DNA of 64,000 nucleotides, taken from the NCBI GenBank assembly GCA_039621445.1, contig CP154956.1:32523437-32587436 (forward strand), in the 5' to 3' direction. This document shows positions 22,860-33,314 of the stretch, piece by piece. This DNA is from Euglena gracilis (taxonomy: Eukaryota > Euglenida > Euglenophyceae > Euglenales). The notes beneath the pieces were generated by a model, which saw nothing but the letters and a program-made list of their open reading frames with translations, was not told where the DNA came from and did no database searches. Made by a program: the position numbers and the translations under genes. Position 1 is the stretch's first letter, and each line of letters starts with the position of its first letter.

Positions 22860-23110
22860 CTCACCATCTCGCAGTGCGGAGCCCGAATGGTCTCGGACTC
22901 CCACGACAGAGGAAGGGGGAGGAAGGGACCAAGAGGGCGGAGCACAAGAAGATGGTGAGCTCAACCCCCCCCACCGAAAAAATCGGCAGAAAAAGAAAAA
23001 CATCCCAACCAGAAAGGTGACCCCCGCCCCAAGCAACCATGGGAAAGGGGGGGGGGGGCGGGACCACGACGGTTCAGCTTCGCCAAGGTGTCGGAGGAGG
23101 CCTCATCATC
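22860..23110. repeat. terminal repeat region of DIRS-like element
   Basis: Contains CCTCACCATCT...GGGAGTCCGAG-type blocks that recur inverted just downstream (23205-23300) and at 21090-21120. G tracts interrupt it. It looks like a composite of terminal repeats from nested elements. Confidence 0.5.
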
Positions 23111-23212
23111 GCCAACTCCGGCAACAAAGGCACAGTAAGAAGCACCCCCCGCACACGCACAAACACACCAGAACAGAACAGCCGGCAAGGAAAGAAGTAC
23201 CTCACCATCTTC
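23111..23212 (-). repeat. right inverted terminal repeat of DIRS-like element
   Basis: Reverse complement of 21098-21200: GCCAACTCCGGCAACAAAGG to GGCAAGGAAAG...CTCACCATCT. With the left copy it brackets a ~2.1 kb element. Confidence 0.7.
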
Positions 23213-23299
23213 TTGTGCTCCGCCCTCTTGGTCCCTTCTTCCCCCTTCCCCTGTCGTGGGAGTCCGAGATTCGCACTCGCACTCCCTCGGGGCAAGCCG

Positions 23300-23655
23300 G
23301 AAAGGAATGAAGGGACACCGAGGGCGAAGCGCAAAGACATTGTGAGGCCTTGCCTTGGTCGCCGGCGGTGTGTTGTGACTGCTCTGGTGCGCTTGGTTAG
23401 GAGCCCCTGCTTATTGCCGCCTCCCAAAGCTGGCTGCATTGCCTCCGACGTGGCGACCATCCGCCGTCTTTGCCCCTGGGGGGTCCCCCTCCTTGGCCCC
23501 GATCTTCTGGCAGAGGGCGTTTGAAGACAAATTTTTTATAGGGGGTCGGGCTCGCAATGTCTTTTTGCTTTGCCCTCGGAGCCCTCTCCTCCTTGTCAGC
23601 TTGCCTCGAGGGAGTACGAGGCGCTTCAGGCTCCGCACTTTGCTATTGTGACGCC
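23300..23655 (+). repeat. DIRS-associated terminal repeat fragments
   Basis: 23310-23415 (GCGAAGCGCAAAGAC... GCCGGCGGTGTGTTGTGA) is a diverged reverse complement of 36530-36640. 23570-23650 (GCCTCGAGGGAG... GCTCCGCACTTTGC) matches the reverse complement of 34230-34290. They mark the outer end of the minus-strand element that follows. Confidence 0.55.
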
Positions 23656-23659
23656 AGAT

Positions 23660-24660
23660 TTTGCACTGAAAAAAGGGGGGCCAGGGCATTCTCCAAAGCA
23701 CCTTGGGCACCAAGTCTTCAATAGTGGGCTGTGACAGCCTCCACCCCCTTCCATTGGCCAATTTCACATTTCTTGGGCAGAAAGGCCTAATCTTTTTAGT
23801 AAACCAACCCCTGCCCCTGTGGTGGAGTGGGGTCCCCAAACCTGGGGGTGCCCCTTGTTTGGTCAAAAAAGTTTTCGTTTGTAGAAGCAATGGTATCTGC
23901 CTTAATGGCTTTATAGGGAGGTCTCAGTTTAATTAAAATGGGGGCCGCCAGGTAGGGCAGGGGGGACTTTGCCAGCCCCAGGAGGATTGGGAGGGGTTCC
24001 CAGAATGCACCATATTTCTCTTTTATAAGGTGCCAACATGGCACGAAACCTTAGGCCACCAAAGCCAGGGATCAAAAGCAAAGCACTGTGTGCATTGCGT
24101 GCTTGGGGCTTTGAAAATTGAAACATTTGAATTAAATTGTCAACCACTTGGTCAGTGGTGGCTTCAGGGGGGGTACCCCCATTTTGTCCAAAATAACCCA
24201 CAAAACCGTAAAGGCGCTTTGATAACGCTCTAAACTGGGGTTTCTCCCTAGGAAATCGTTAATGGTTGTATTTTGTATTTGTTTCTCCTCCAGAATTTGC
24301 CTGAGCAAATCATGCAAAACAGGGGCCATTCGGGGGGAGGCATTTTTTCCCCCTGCAATTGGTGAACATACCCTAGTTGGGGGGTCCGTGGTACTTTCAG
24401 TTTTATTAACTTGGGCCAGCATGTGGCTGAATCCCAGTAGGGGGTAGCCATCAAAACTTTGGACTGTGGAAACATTTTTAATCTGGAGAGGAATTTTTGA
24501 ATAACAGACCAGGGGGGGCTTGCATAAAGATCCCCCATGTTGTCGAACGGACCACGTAAGGCATGCACTGCTGTGGCTTCCCACTGGGGCCACCTGGCCA
24601 CAAATTATGGCAGTTTTTTTTGTTGCCTGGTGAGCCAAAAAGGTCTTTTTTTCAGGCTTA
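23660..24660 (-). pseudogene. DIRS-like tyrosine recombinase, N-terminal part, decayed
   Basis: Minus frame with a linker (KPPLVCYSKIPLQI, FDGYPLLGFSHML) followed by QILEEKQIQNTTINDFLGRN and SLERYQSAFTVLWVILDKMG. The latter fits the core-binding (SAM-like) domain of DIRS YRs. Further left the frame continues with shifts and stops (LAKSPLPYLAAPILIKLRPP). Catalytic boxes are not recognisable. It is a dead copy, oriented opposite to the RNase H fragment at 24750. Confidence 0.55.
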
Positions 24661-24749
24661 TGGAATGTTTGAACTGCTGCCTCAGCAATAAAGGAGCAAT
24701 TGAGAGAGAGAAAATTAGGCTGGACAATTGGGGGGGGGGCAGACACTTC

Positions 24750-25200
24750 CCCCAAAGGGAGTTGACTCAGACGGCAGCACTCATGCTTGGGGGGGGGGGG
24801 GCTGGACATTCGAACAGGCAAAATTGTGCAGGGATTCTAGAGGGATAACTCACTTTTCAACATAAACGTCAAAGAATCAAGTGCAGCAATAAGCACAGTA
24901 CAAAGCCTCAGCCAGCTAGGAGAAACTGTGTCCCTGTCAGTGGACAGTCAAGTAATTTACTATTATTTAACAAAAGGGGGGAATATCCCTTCAATTCCAT
25001 GCTAAAACCCTTTTTCAAATGGTGCATGGAACACAACATATACATGGACGTAAAGTGGGTCTCTTCAAAGGAATGCCTTGGGGGATTATTCCGTGGACCC
25101 CCAGCTTTTTTAATGTCTTTGGGAAATGGGGTGTTTTGAGGCCCAGGGGGCTGTGGAATTTTCCACCAAAAAAAATTCCAGTGCATCCGTAAAGTGTGAG
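24750..25200 (+). pseudogene. DIRS-like RNase H fragment on the plus strand
   Basis: The plus strand reads SDGSTHAWGGGG (RNase H first acidic motif), then with one stop NINVKESSAAISTVQSL, SLSVDSQVIYYYLTKGG and, after a frameshift, FFKWCMEHNIYMDVKWV, then a DYSVDPQLF-like segment. These follow the order of DIRS/hepadna-type RNase H. It is degenerate and inverted relative to the RT and YR pieces on either side. Confidence 0.6.
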
Positions 25201-27480
25201 GGTGGGTCCTCGGCTCAGTGTGTTGTGACAGCCCTTGTCCAATGACACTTGGGGTGACCAACTTCTGGCCCAGGCCAACCTGTAATGTGTAATGCTGGAC
25301 AGTCTCCTACTGCCAACTTGGGCTTTTCCACTGGCATTTTCCCACTGCATCACTGGAGTTTTCAAAATCTTTTGCACAGCAGGGGAACAAATCTTGAAGA
25401 TGTTTGCCAATGCCAATGAAGTCCAAGCAAACTGATACACTGTTTGCCATAGGCTGCCACTGAAATACAGAATGAAACACAGAATTCCCAGATTAAGATT
25501 TTGGTCTGAACCCTTTTTTCTGGCAATGCCTAATTCAGAGATTTCTGGAGATTGATCTTGAAAAGGCTGTCCGCCACACACACCCCCCTTCCTGAACAAT
25601 TGCTGCGCAATTGCCCAGGCATTCGCAGCACAGCGGACAGACGAGCCACTTAGCCCCTCGCAGAACATGGAGAAGAGACAGAAACACGCAGAAGACGAAG
25701 ACGGAGAAAACGATCAAACCGTGACATCTAATGCCGCAGAACACCTCCAGCAGACAGCATTACATCAATGCCAAAACTTCACGGCAGAGGGTTTTATCGG
25801 TTAACCCACAACCCATGGCAATGCCAACAACTGGGCTGCCCAGGGCAACAAATGACCACCAACTCCTTCTCCAGTACGTGCCTCACGGCTCATCTCGATG
25901 CTCCACCGGTGCTCGATTCTGTTGTACGTGCCTCACGGCTCATCACCATCTCCAGTTCAATGACAATGACATGCAATCTTCAATGACATCTGCAGCAATG
26001 TACAGTGCAAAGTACTGCCATCAGCTGCAGCCAGTGGTCCACCAATGACAATGTAATGACAGTCCACCAGATCACCATCTGAGTGCCAATCCCCTTCGTG
26101 GCCCAACAGGATCGTTTGTACCGGACAAAGCTCATATCAGTTTGTGTGCGGGTGGGTCCTCGGCTCAGTGTGTTGTGACAGCCCTTGTCCAATGACACTT
26201 GGGGTGACCAACTTCTGGCCCAGGCCAACCTGTAATGTGTAATGCTGGACAGTCTCCTACTGCCAACTTGGGCTTTTCCACTGGCATTTTCCCACTGCAT
26301 CACTGGAGTTTTCAAAATCTTTTGCACAGCAGGGGAACAAATCTTGAAGATGTTTGCCAATGCCAATGAAGTCCAAGCAAACTGATACACTGTTTGCCAT
26401 AGGCTGCCACTGAAATACAGAATGAAACACAGAATTCCCAGATTAAGATTTTGGTCTGAACCCTTTTTTCTGGCAATGCCTAATTCAGAGATTTCTGGAG
26501 ATTGATCTTGAAAAGGCTGTCCGCCACACACACACCCCTTCCTGAACAATTGCTGCGCAATTGCCCAGGCATTCGCAGCACAGCGGACAGACGAGCCACT
26601 TAGCCCCTCGCAGAACATGGAGAAGAGACAGAAACACGCAGAAGACGAAGACGGAGAAAACGATCAAACCGTGACATCTAATGCCGCAGAACACCTCCAG
26701 CAGACAGCATTACATCAATGCCAAAACTTCACGGCAGAGGGTTTTATCGGTTAACCCACAACCCATGGCAATGCCAACAACTGGGCTGCCCAGGGCAACA
26801 AATGACCACCAACTCCTTCTCCAGTACGTGCCTCACGGCTCATCTCGATGCTCCACCGGTGCTCGATTCTGTTGTACGTGCCTCACGGCTCATCACCATC
26901 TCCAGTTCAATGACAATGACATGCAATCTTCAATGACATCTGCAGCAATGTACAGTGCAAAGTACTGCCATCAGCTGCAGCCAGTGGTCCACCAATGACA
27001 ATGTAATGACAGTCCACCAGATCACCATCTGAGTGCCAATCCCCTTCGTGGCCCAACAGGATCGTTTGTACTGGACAAAGCTCATATCAGTTTGTGTGCG
27101 GGTGGGTCCTCGGCTCAGTGTGTTGTGACAGCCCTTGTCCAATGACACTTGGGGTGACCAACTTCTGGCCCAGGCCAACCTGTAATGTGTAATGCTGGAC
27201 AGTCTCCTACTGCCAACTTGGGCTTTTCCACTGGCATTTTCCCACTGCATCACTGGAGTTTTCAAAATCTTTTGCACAGCAGGGGAACAAATCTTGAAGA
27301 TGTTTGCCAATGCCAATGAAGTCCAAGCAAACTGATACACTGTTTGCCATAGGCTGCCACTGAAATACAGAATGAAACACAGAATTCCCAGATTAAGATT
27401 TTGGTCTGAACCCTTTTTTCTGGCAATGCCTAATTCAGAGATTTCTGGAGATTGATCTTGAAAAGGCTGTCCGCCACACA
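25201..27480. repeat. 950-bp tandem array, 2.4 copies, almost identical
   Basis: The unit starting GGTGGGTCCTCGGCTCAGTG begins at 25201, 26151 and 27101. The third copy stops after about 380 bp (CCGCCACACACA). I see only a few base differences over 950 bp (e.g. CCGGACAAAG versus CTGGACAAAG near 26131/27071). The first 380 bp look like a decayed DIRS segment downstream of RNase H; the other 570 bp contain a short plus frame (MEKRQKHAEDEDGENDQTVT) and a small duplicated word CGTGCCTCACGGCTCATC. Either a very recent duplication or an assembly artefact. Confidence 0.9.
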
Positions 27481-27644
27481 CAAAAGGCCCTCAGAAAGGA
27501 CAGGGCCATTAGATTGCATCTGATTTGGCCCAAAATGGCAGCCAGTTGCCTTTTTGACGTGTAATCTTTTTTCACCATTTTTCCCAGCTCCTTTTTTACT
27601 GTTTTTATTTTCTGGGCGGCACCTGTAATTTTCCCTCCTGAAAG

Positions 27645-28259
27645 TTAAGTTGAAATACACGATGATTCAAGATTTGGGTGGGATGCAGGGTGGACCTTTT
27701 TACGTGGATTTTTGAATCCTGATTTGATTAAGCACCTGACCACTGTGTTTAGGTGTGTAATATGTTTTGTGTTGGGACCACCTGTAAAATGTCGTCCAGG
27801 TAAATAAATACCTGGGAGCCCCTTTCCCTCCAAAGCTTTTGGAATGTTTTCGTTGGCGACATGAAAAATTGGGGGAGTTAATTTAGGTAAAAACAGCCTG
27901 CATGGAAGTCCCAGGTCTGCCCCTAGAAATGGCCTTAGGGCCTGGCTTACTGGGATGTGGAAGTAAGCATCTTTTGGTTCTATTTTTGCTGCCAAGTGTC
28001 CTTTTTTCAACACTAGAAAATGTGCTGGATGTAATGCAGCTTCAAACGTTTCACTTAGACCCTCGGATTTACCTCCCTGCAATCGCTTATTAATCTCCAT
28101 TCTGTCTCCCCCCCCTATCTCCCCATATTTCCTCCATGGAATTAATTTTGGTGGATAAGAGGATTTTGGGAGGGGCTGTGCTGGTGGTGTTGAACGTTGC
28201 ACCCTTAGGTCGCTTGGGCCCTTGTAAAATAATTTTTTTCTTGGGTGATGTGCGTGCAC
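27645..28259 (-). pseudogene. DIRS-like reverse transcriptase, decayed
   Basis: The minus frame carries LKKGHLAAKIEPKDAYFHIP (RT motif A region, with the DIRS/hepadna-type KDAYFHIP) and, further on, GIYLPGRHFTGG where the catalytic YxDD box should be. The two aspartates are replaced by PG, so it cannot be active. Context: leftward are linker, YR pieces and the tandem array. It was probably part of an element reading from 28.7 kb leftwards. Confidence 0.7.
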
Positions 28260-28770
28260 TATCTCCCTGTCTGCTCACCTCTCTGGAGGATCTTGTTGTT
28301 GGAACACATACCATAGGGCTTGATGCCCCTGTTTGGCCTACCTGGTCTTCTCCATGTTGTGGTTGCCGGTTGACATACCATTGGGGGGCCTCTGTGGTTC
28401 CCCCTCTTCTTTGAATATTTCGTAATTGAGACATAAACGTTGGATGGGTTCCTGCCCCTCTCTCCAAAAGAGCGGAAGACCAACAGATGGATGATGGAAA
28501 AAAATGTGTACGTGGAGACATTGGAGGCCACGAGGGTGGACCTACAGTGGCCACCAAGAAGCTAAGGAAGCTTCTGGGGAAATCTTCCGAGGGGGCCCAC
28601 AGAGGCTCTCTGCCAAAAATGGAGGGGAAAGGGACCCACAGTGGCCCTTTCAATGAACCAGCCCGAGGAGGAAAAGGGACCCACACAGGCCTTGAGTTCT
28701 TCTTGGCCTCCAATCCCTGGAAATATGGGGGGGTGCTCCTTCTCCTCTTGAAAGGGGCTGTTTTGTAAGA
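28260..28770 (-). pseudogene. region upstream of RT (gag-like remnant)
   Basis: The minus frame is rich in Pro, Arg, Ser and Gly without clear domains, in the position of a DIRS gag/ORF1 C-terminus. It may be partly fortuitous. Confidence 0.3.
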
Positions 28771-28823
28771 TGAATTGGGGGGGTTTGTGTGTACCAGGCG
28801 TATAATCTCTGCCCTTCCGATAA

Positions 28824-29027
28824 TGAAGTGGGCATGGGAGCAGATCCTTTTAGGATCTTCTCATTCCCCCTTTCTCTCTCCACAGGTGGTATTCTTTTAT
28901 ATTTTTTATTTTGCCTTTCTTCCTCAGAATTATTACAGTCCGTTATCCTTCCCTGCTCTTCTCCCTGTGCTCTGCTTCGGGAATTGGGAAAAGGGTTTTT
29001 TGTTACTCTTATTTTCCGGACCAAAGT
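28824..29027 (+). repeat. palindrome-bearing repeat P, copy 1
   Basis: Starts GAAGTGGGCATGGGAGCAGA, contains AGATCCTTTTAGGATCT (one mismatch from the perfect palindrome of the other copies), then a pyrimidine run ending TCTCCACAG|GTGG. About 200 bp match 33315-33512 with roughly 90 percent identity. It precedes the gag-like ORF, so the pair could be direct repeats bounding an element of about 4.7 kb. Confidence 0.8.
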
Positions 29028-29099
29028 AGGTCCGCACCAAGGCGAAAACGAAGGCCTGTTTTGGGGAAAAGTGGAATCAGACGTAAACTTGGTAACAGA

Positions 29100-29643
29100 T
29101 TTGGTTGCGATCCTCCACATACTTCACAAACAGAAAGGCTACCAGGTATTACACTAGGTAGCAGTTTGGTTCTATCCTACGCTGACTGGCAGCAGAGAGC
29201 CCTTGCACCGTTATTACACGGTCGTAGCTTCAGCTCCCGGCTTCTAGTCAACGTCTAAGCAGACGAGCAGCCTCCGGAATGGTCCGTACGGTATTACCTG
29301 TGAAAGACCCTCTGGTGCCAGCACAATTGCTTATTTTGTGGGTTTTTGCTGTTTTTGCCATCAGAAAGATGCAAAGCACAGGCCCCAACCATCAATGCAA
29401 TTGTGCCTTATTACAGGAATCATTGCAAGACATTGACTAAGAAACAGGGGATTGGAAGCTTTTATATTAAAGTGCTTCCAGTTCCCCTGATGATGCGCAA
29501 TTGGTTCAATTGTCACAATTGCAACACTTGTCATCATTGACAGTAGTCGGCGATGAGCCCTCCACACACTGGCTTCAGAGGCTAATGCGGCCTCTTCCAC
29601 ACTGACCTTGCCACAACGGGGGTATTAGCCTCTGTCTGCGGCA
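29100..29643 (+). other. leader region of gag-like ORF
   Basis: No element end is clear. A frame near 29350-29540 (VPYYRNHCKTLTKKQGIGSF ... CHNCNTCHH) has a Cys/His cluster but ends in TGA and may be chance. This stretch likely serves as the 5' leader of the following ORF. Confidence 0.3.
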
Positions 29644-31053
29644 ATGGTGCAGTTGCGCACACCGGAGAGACCCACATTGATTCCGCCACCGGGGTTCTCT
29701 GGCGATGGTGGGCTAGAAACCCCGTGTTTCCTTCAAACACCACCTGTCCTTCCGCCGCCAAGCCCTTACAGAGCCTTGCCACCACCACCCGATCTTGGGT
29801 GTTATCCCGCACTACCTTGGCAGCCGGAGACTCGCCTAGTGGTACCAGAATTCTCTGGTACATCCCAACCCATGGATGGCTATGGGAAGGGCACTGGGGA
29901 GCTCCTCACTGCTGAGGAGCTGAGAGTGCAGGATATCGTTTCTCGGCTTCTCGGGGATCACCCCCTTGTGAGGAAGTTCAACCATGTGCAGCAGTGCGTT
30001 GCAGATTGGGAAACCGTTGACAAAATGTGCCCACAACTCCCGCAAAACTTCCGGCAAATTAATGAATGCATGCATGAAGCGGAAACGCGGAATGACTCCA
30101 AGTTTCTGTACTTGCATGACTCACTACAACATTTATCGGGACAAATGGAGTCCTTTTCATCCGCCTTGTTGCATTTGCAACAACAGTTGCGTGCACGAGA
30201 TTCCTCGTTGGCAACAACAAGTGTTGGTGGACTTGTGTCTATGGACCATTTCACCACATTGTCCGCAACTTTCCATGAATCGCAACACCGCATTATGCAG
30301 TTGTGCGATGAAAGGGCAAAGTTCCAGCAATTCCAGTCACAGGCCAACGAGAATTTTGCTCCCCACATGTATGTGCGGCAGTTGGAGGAGCGACTTTTCC
30401 GTTTGGAGCATAAAATCTGCTATTGTGACGCGAATCAGGATGGATTATCCAATCTGAGTGTGAAAGTCGCGGAAGTAGCACAACGGCAGGATTACCTGCA
30501 GTTGCGGTTGCAATCAGACATTGGCGGGATTAACTCAGCTATTGCGGGATGGCAACAAAGCTATTCCGCACTTTCCCACCTAATTCCGGATATTAGCGGT
30601 ATTCAAAATGCTATTGGGGAACTCCAGACACGGTATGCATCGGTGTGCACTGAAGTAACGGAAATGCAGTCTCTTCCTGCAGGTTCCAGTTCCTGGATTA
30701 CCAAGAACCCTTATTTCAAAGAATTTTATGACAAAATGCTCACTGGTAATCAGGAAACCTTGCAAGATTTCTGCAACAGCCTATTACGGCTTGAGGAATC
30801 GGTGAATCGGAATGCCAGATCCATGCAAGGGGAGATTACTCCTTTGAAAGAGCTATATAATCCACAACCCGGAAATTTGCCTGTGGGTACAACACCCGCG
30901 TTGTCGGATAACCCTGCACTGGTTGCACCCACCACCACACCAACCACGGTGCAACCACCTTTGCAAATTCTCTCAAATGATATAAAAGCATTAACGGGAC
31001 AACTCCAAGATGTCAAGATGTCACCGGAATTTACGAAAGGATTCCGCATTTAG
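29644..31053 (+). CDS. gag-like ORF of a retroelement (469 aa)
   Basis: Longest clean frame in the window. The N-terminus is Pro-rich (about residues 1-90); the centre is helical with heptad-like Leu/Gln stretches (e.g. LQHLSGQMESFSSALLHLQQ near residues 163-182); the C-terminus is Thr/Pro-rich and then QILSNDIKALTGQL. No enzymatic motif. Position between two copies of repeat P, and the gag-like domain downstream, suggest the assembly/structural part of a retroelement polyprotein. It ends TAG immediately followed by ATG in the same frame, continuing for 157 more codons (next entry). It could also be a host coiled-coil gene, but context argues for an element. Confidence 0.6.
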   Translation: MVQLRTPERPTLIPPPGFSGDGGLETPCFLQTPPVLPPPSPYRALPPPPDLGCYPALPWQPETRLVVPEFSGTSQPMDGYGKGTGELLTAEELRVQDIVSRLLGDHPLVRKFNHVQQCVADWETVDKMCPQLPQNFRQINECMHEAETRNDSKFLYLHDSLQHLSGQMESFSSALLHLQQQLRARDSSLATTSVGGLVSMDHFTTLSATFHESQHRIMQLCDERAKFQQFQSQANENFAPHMYVRQLEERLFRLEHKICYCDANQDGLSNLSVKVAEVAQRQDYLQLRLQSDIGGINSAIAGWQQSYSALSHLIPDISGIQNAIGELQTRYASVCTEVTEMQSLPAGSSSWITKNPYFKEFYDKMLTGNQETLQDFCNSLLRLEESVNRNARSMQGEITPLKELYNPQPGNLPVGTTPALSDNPALVAPTTTPTTVQPPLQILSNDIKALTGQLQDVKMSPEFTKGFRI

Positions 31054-31527
31054 ATGGCTTTTCCCGTTTACCGCAATCGTATCCGCGCTTTGGAGGATGA
31101 GGTTGAGTGTACTTGCGGCCAACTTCAGCTTGTTGAGCATTTGGAGCAAAGTGTTCATGACTTGTCTGTGGGTTTGGACGGTTTGTCCAACCAACATCGG
31201 GTTTCACACCGCAATTCGGCAGTATGCATTGCCGAAAATGCGCCAAATGTTCCAGAGTCGCGTTTCCATAACCCGACTCTAGGTACACATGCACCACCAC
31301 CACCCGTGTCCTGCGTGTCACAACCCGCGATTCCACGAATTATGCCACCATTGGCCTTGCCCATAAACCAAACCCAGTTTTCGGATGAATTCCCCATTAC
31401 GGGAACAAAATTTTTGGAAAACACGGCAATTCCGCCAGGTCTCCACCAACAAATACAGCATTCCATGCTTGTGCGCGGAATGAGCCAAACCCGTACACCG
31501 GGAGTGGGCCACATGTTGCATGCGTGA
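31054..31527 (+). CDS. in-frame continuation of gag-like ORF after TAG
   Basis: Same frame as the preceding ORF, separated only by the TAG codon and beginning with ATG. It starts helical (YRNRIRALEDEVECTCGQLQ LVEHL-type), then is Pro/His-rich. Ends at TGA within GTGA, overlapping the next frame in the -1 direction. Readthrough, reinitiation or a nonsense mutation are all possible. Confidence 0.5.
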   Translation: MAFPVYRNRIRALEDEVECTCGQLQLVEHLEQSVHDLSVGLDGLSNQHRVSHRNSAVCIAENAPNVPESRFHNPTLGTHAPPPPVSCVSQPAIPRIMPPLALPINQTQFSDEFPITGTKFLENTAIPPGLHQQIQHSMLVRGMSQTRTPGVGHMLHA

Positions 31528-32078
31528 CATACCCCCACACGCGAAGGTCCCCGTATGACGGGATACCAACAGGGTTTGCAACCGGATTTCTGATACCAGG
31601 ATTCACCTTCACCAAAACTTTCGCGATTCCGACAAGAATCCGGAATACGCTTGGTGCTCGAGCGTACCCAGGCCCAAAACCGCGGAATACCACCGAGGGT
31701 CAATGGGTTTCTCAGAAAGACTATAAGGGCACCATCGCAGTCGCGAACAAGGTGAAACCACAATGGGACGGTGATCCAACGACATGGAGACAGTTTTTCC
31801 GGGACAGGGAGTACTACTGGGCATTGAAAGGGCCGACCCAGAACACAAACCCGGAGGTGATTAAGATGGAGTTCATCAATTGCCTCCCAAGGGATGAGAA
31901 GGAGCACGCGCGATAACTCGTGATTCGCTACCGCATTTCCTTCGATGACCTCGTGGAGCAATACGCTTCCACCTGTTCAAGTTTGGTCGCCAGGATTACC
32001 TTGGAGACCAAGTGGCGGCAATGCGCCCCACCTGACGGCAAGTGGAAGTCCGTCGACCTTTGGTATGCCAAAAGGTGA
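31524..32078 (+). pseudogene. gag domain, interrupted by TAA
   Basis: The -1 frame continues with WVSQKDYKGTIAVANKVKPQ, then WDGDPTTWRQFFRDREYYWA and INCLPRDEKEHAR. This resembles the retrotransposon gag core (F/W-x-G-x(4)-W-x(2)-F ... LP). After TAA at 31914-31916 the same frame goes on with YRISFDDLVEQYAS to TGA at 32078. The breaks indicate decay. Confidence 0.5.
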
Positions 32079-32189
32079 AGAAGGTGTATTTTAAGTCCGC
32101 GAGGCTCAACCTCATCACGGGGTTCGGGTTCGTCCGCTCTTTCACGTTAATCGTGCAATTCAAGGCCATCGGGTTACCGTTCCGGTGGT

Positions 32190-32769
32190 ATGAGCCCCCG
32201 GTTCCCGGTCCGCGATGAGCGGAATACCGGTGCCCCTCGGGGTAGGTCACCCAGTACCCCTGCCAAGAAGCTTGATTCTTATCGCGAGGCATCGCGATCG
32301 CATTCGCGAAGCGGATCATCCTCTTCGTCATCTGCATCGGGAGAACCCCGATATACTAGTCCTGGTCAACGGAATGCCCGTTCACCACGGCGGTTTGACG
32401 GTAAATCGGGAAACTGATCACCCCGCCATTCCGAATCTCGTCACAAAATCTCGTTGTGCACTAGGTGGATCGAGTGATAACCACCCATTCCAATGCCCAA
32501 GAGCTCGTTACCCCCGGCCGAGCCAATACCATCGCGGTATGAGTCGCGGTCACAAGGGACACTCCTCCAAGCGCCATAAAGTTGGTTTCAAGTTATCTTG
32601 GTTGGAGGAGGAAACCCTGGCTTCTGGTAGGGAGGGGGATGAGGCCTCGGACGCAGATTTCAACGAGGCCCGCATGGCGGTTCGCACGTTGACCTCCGCG
32701 TATACCTCCAAAGGGCCCGCCGCCGCTATTTGGCCGGTTCGGAGTGAGGGACCCCGAGAACCGAATTGA
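32190..32769 (+). pseudogene. basic Ser/Arg-rich tail of gag, frameshifted
   Basis: Two overlapping frames give a Ser/Arg-rich stretch (SRSHSRSGSSSSSSASGEPR) and then HKVGFKLSWLEEETLASGRE, DADFNEARMAVRTLTSAYTS. This is the composition of a nucleic-acid-binding gag C-terminus, but no intact zinc knuckle is seen. No pol region follows; AT/G-rich DNA occupies 32770-33314. Confidence 0.35.
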
Positions 32770-33314
32770 CGGACTCTGGGCTGATGAACAGATGGAGGTA
32801 GGACGTCATTAACCCTCCCACCTTGTGCATCGGCTTCTGGGGTCAGTTCCCAGAAAATTTTCGGCCCCCAACGCCCCAAATCCCGCTCGGAAATTTGAGC
32901 AAAAGCAGAAAGGGTCCAGAAGAACTGGGCAAGAAATCCAATTTTGGGCCAGACCCTTCACTTTCCAAAACCTCATGAAACTTGCTCTCCAAGTGGAAAC
33001 AAAGTTCCAAAACTTACACAGTTTTTTTTTACCCAAAGCGTAAAAATTCGTTTTCACGCCAAATATTTTCCTTATAGTGCCCCCCCTTGTGTGTCGGTTA
33101 TTTGGGACGTATTTTGGACAGTGTCCTACCCATAAGTCCCAAAGCCATGCACAACCCCCACCTAGCTAAAATATTCGGGGTACTTGGTTTGGTTTCACAA
33201 AACTCTTGGAGCTGACGTAAGTTTGGGATAGCCCTGTTAGATCAGTACCAGTTGGCAGTGGATACTCACTCCTGCTGTTTGCACACAACTCCATACTCTT
33301 CGTTGCCGTAAGTA

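Noticed and set aside
24132-24821. Reading the whole 229-codon minus frame as one recombinase
   Set aside because: Its first ~55 codons are antisense to a clear plus-strand RNase H motif (SDGSTHAWGGGG); only the left part fits a YR.
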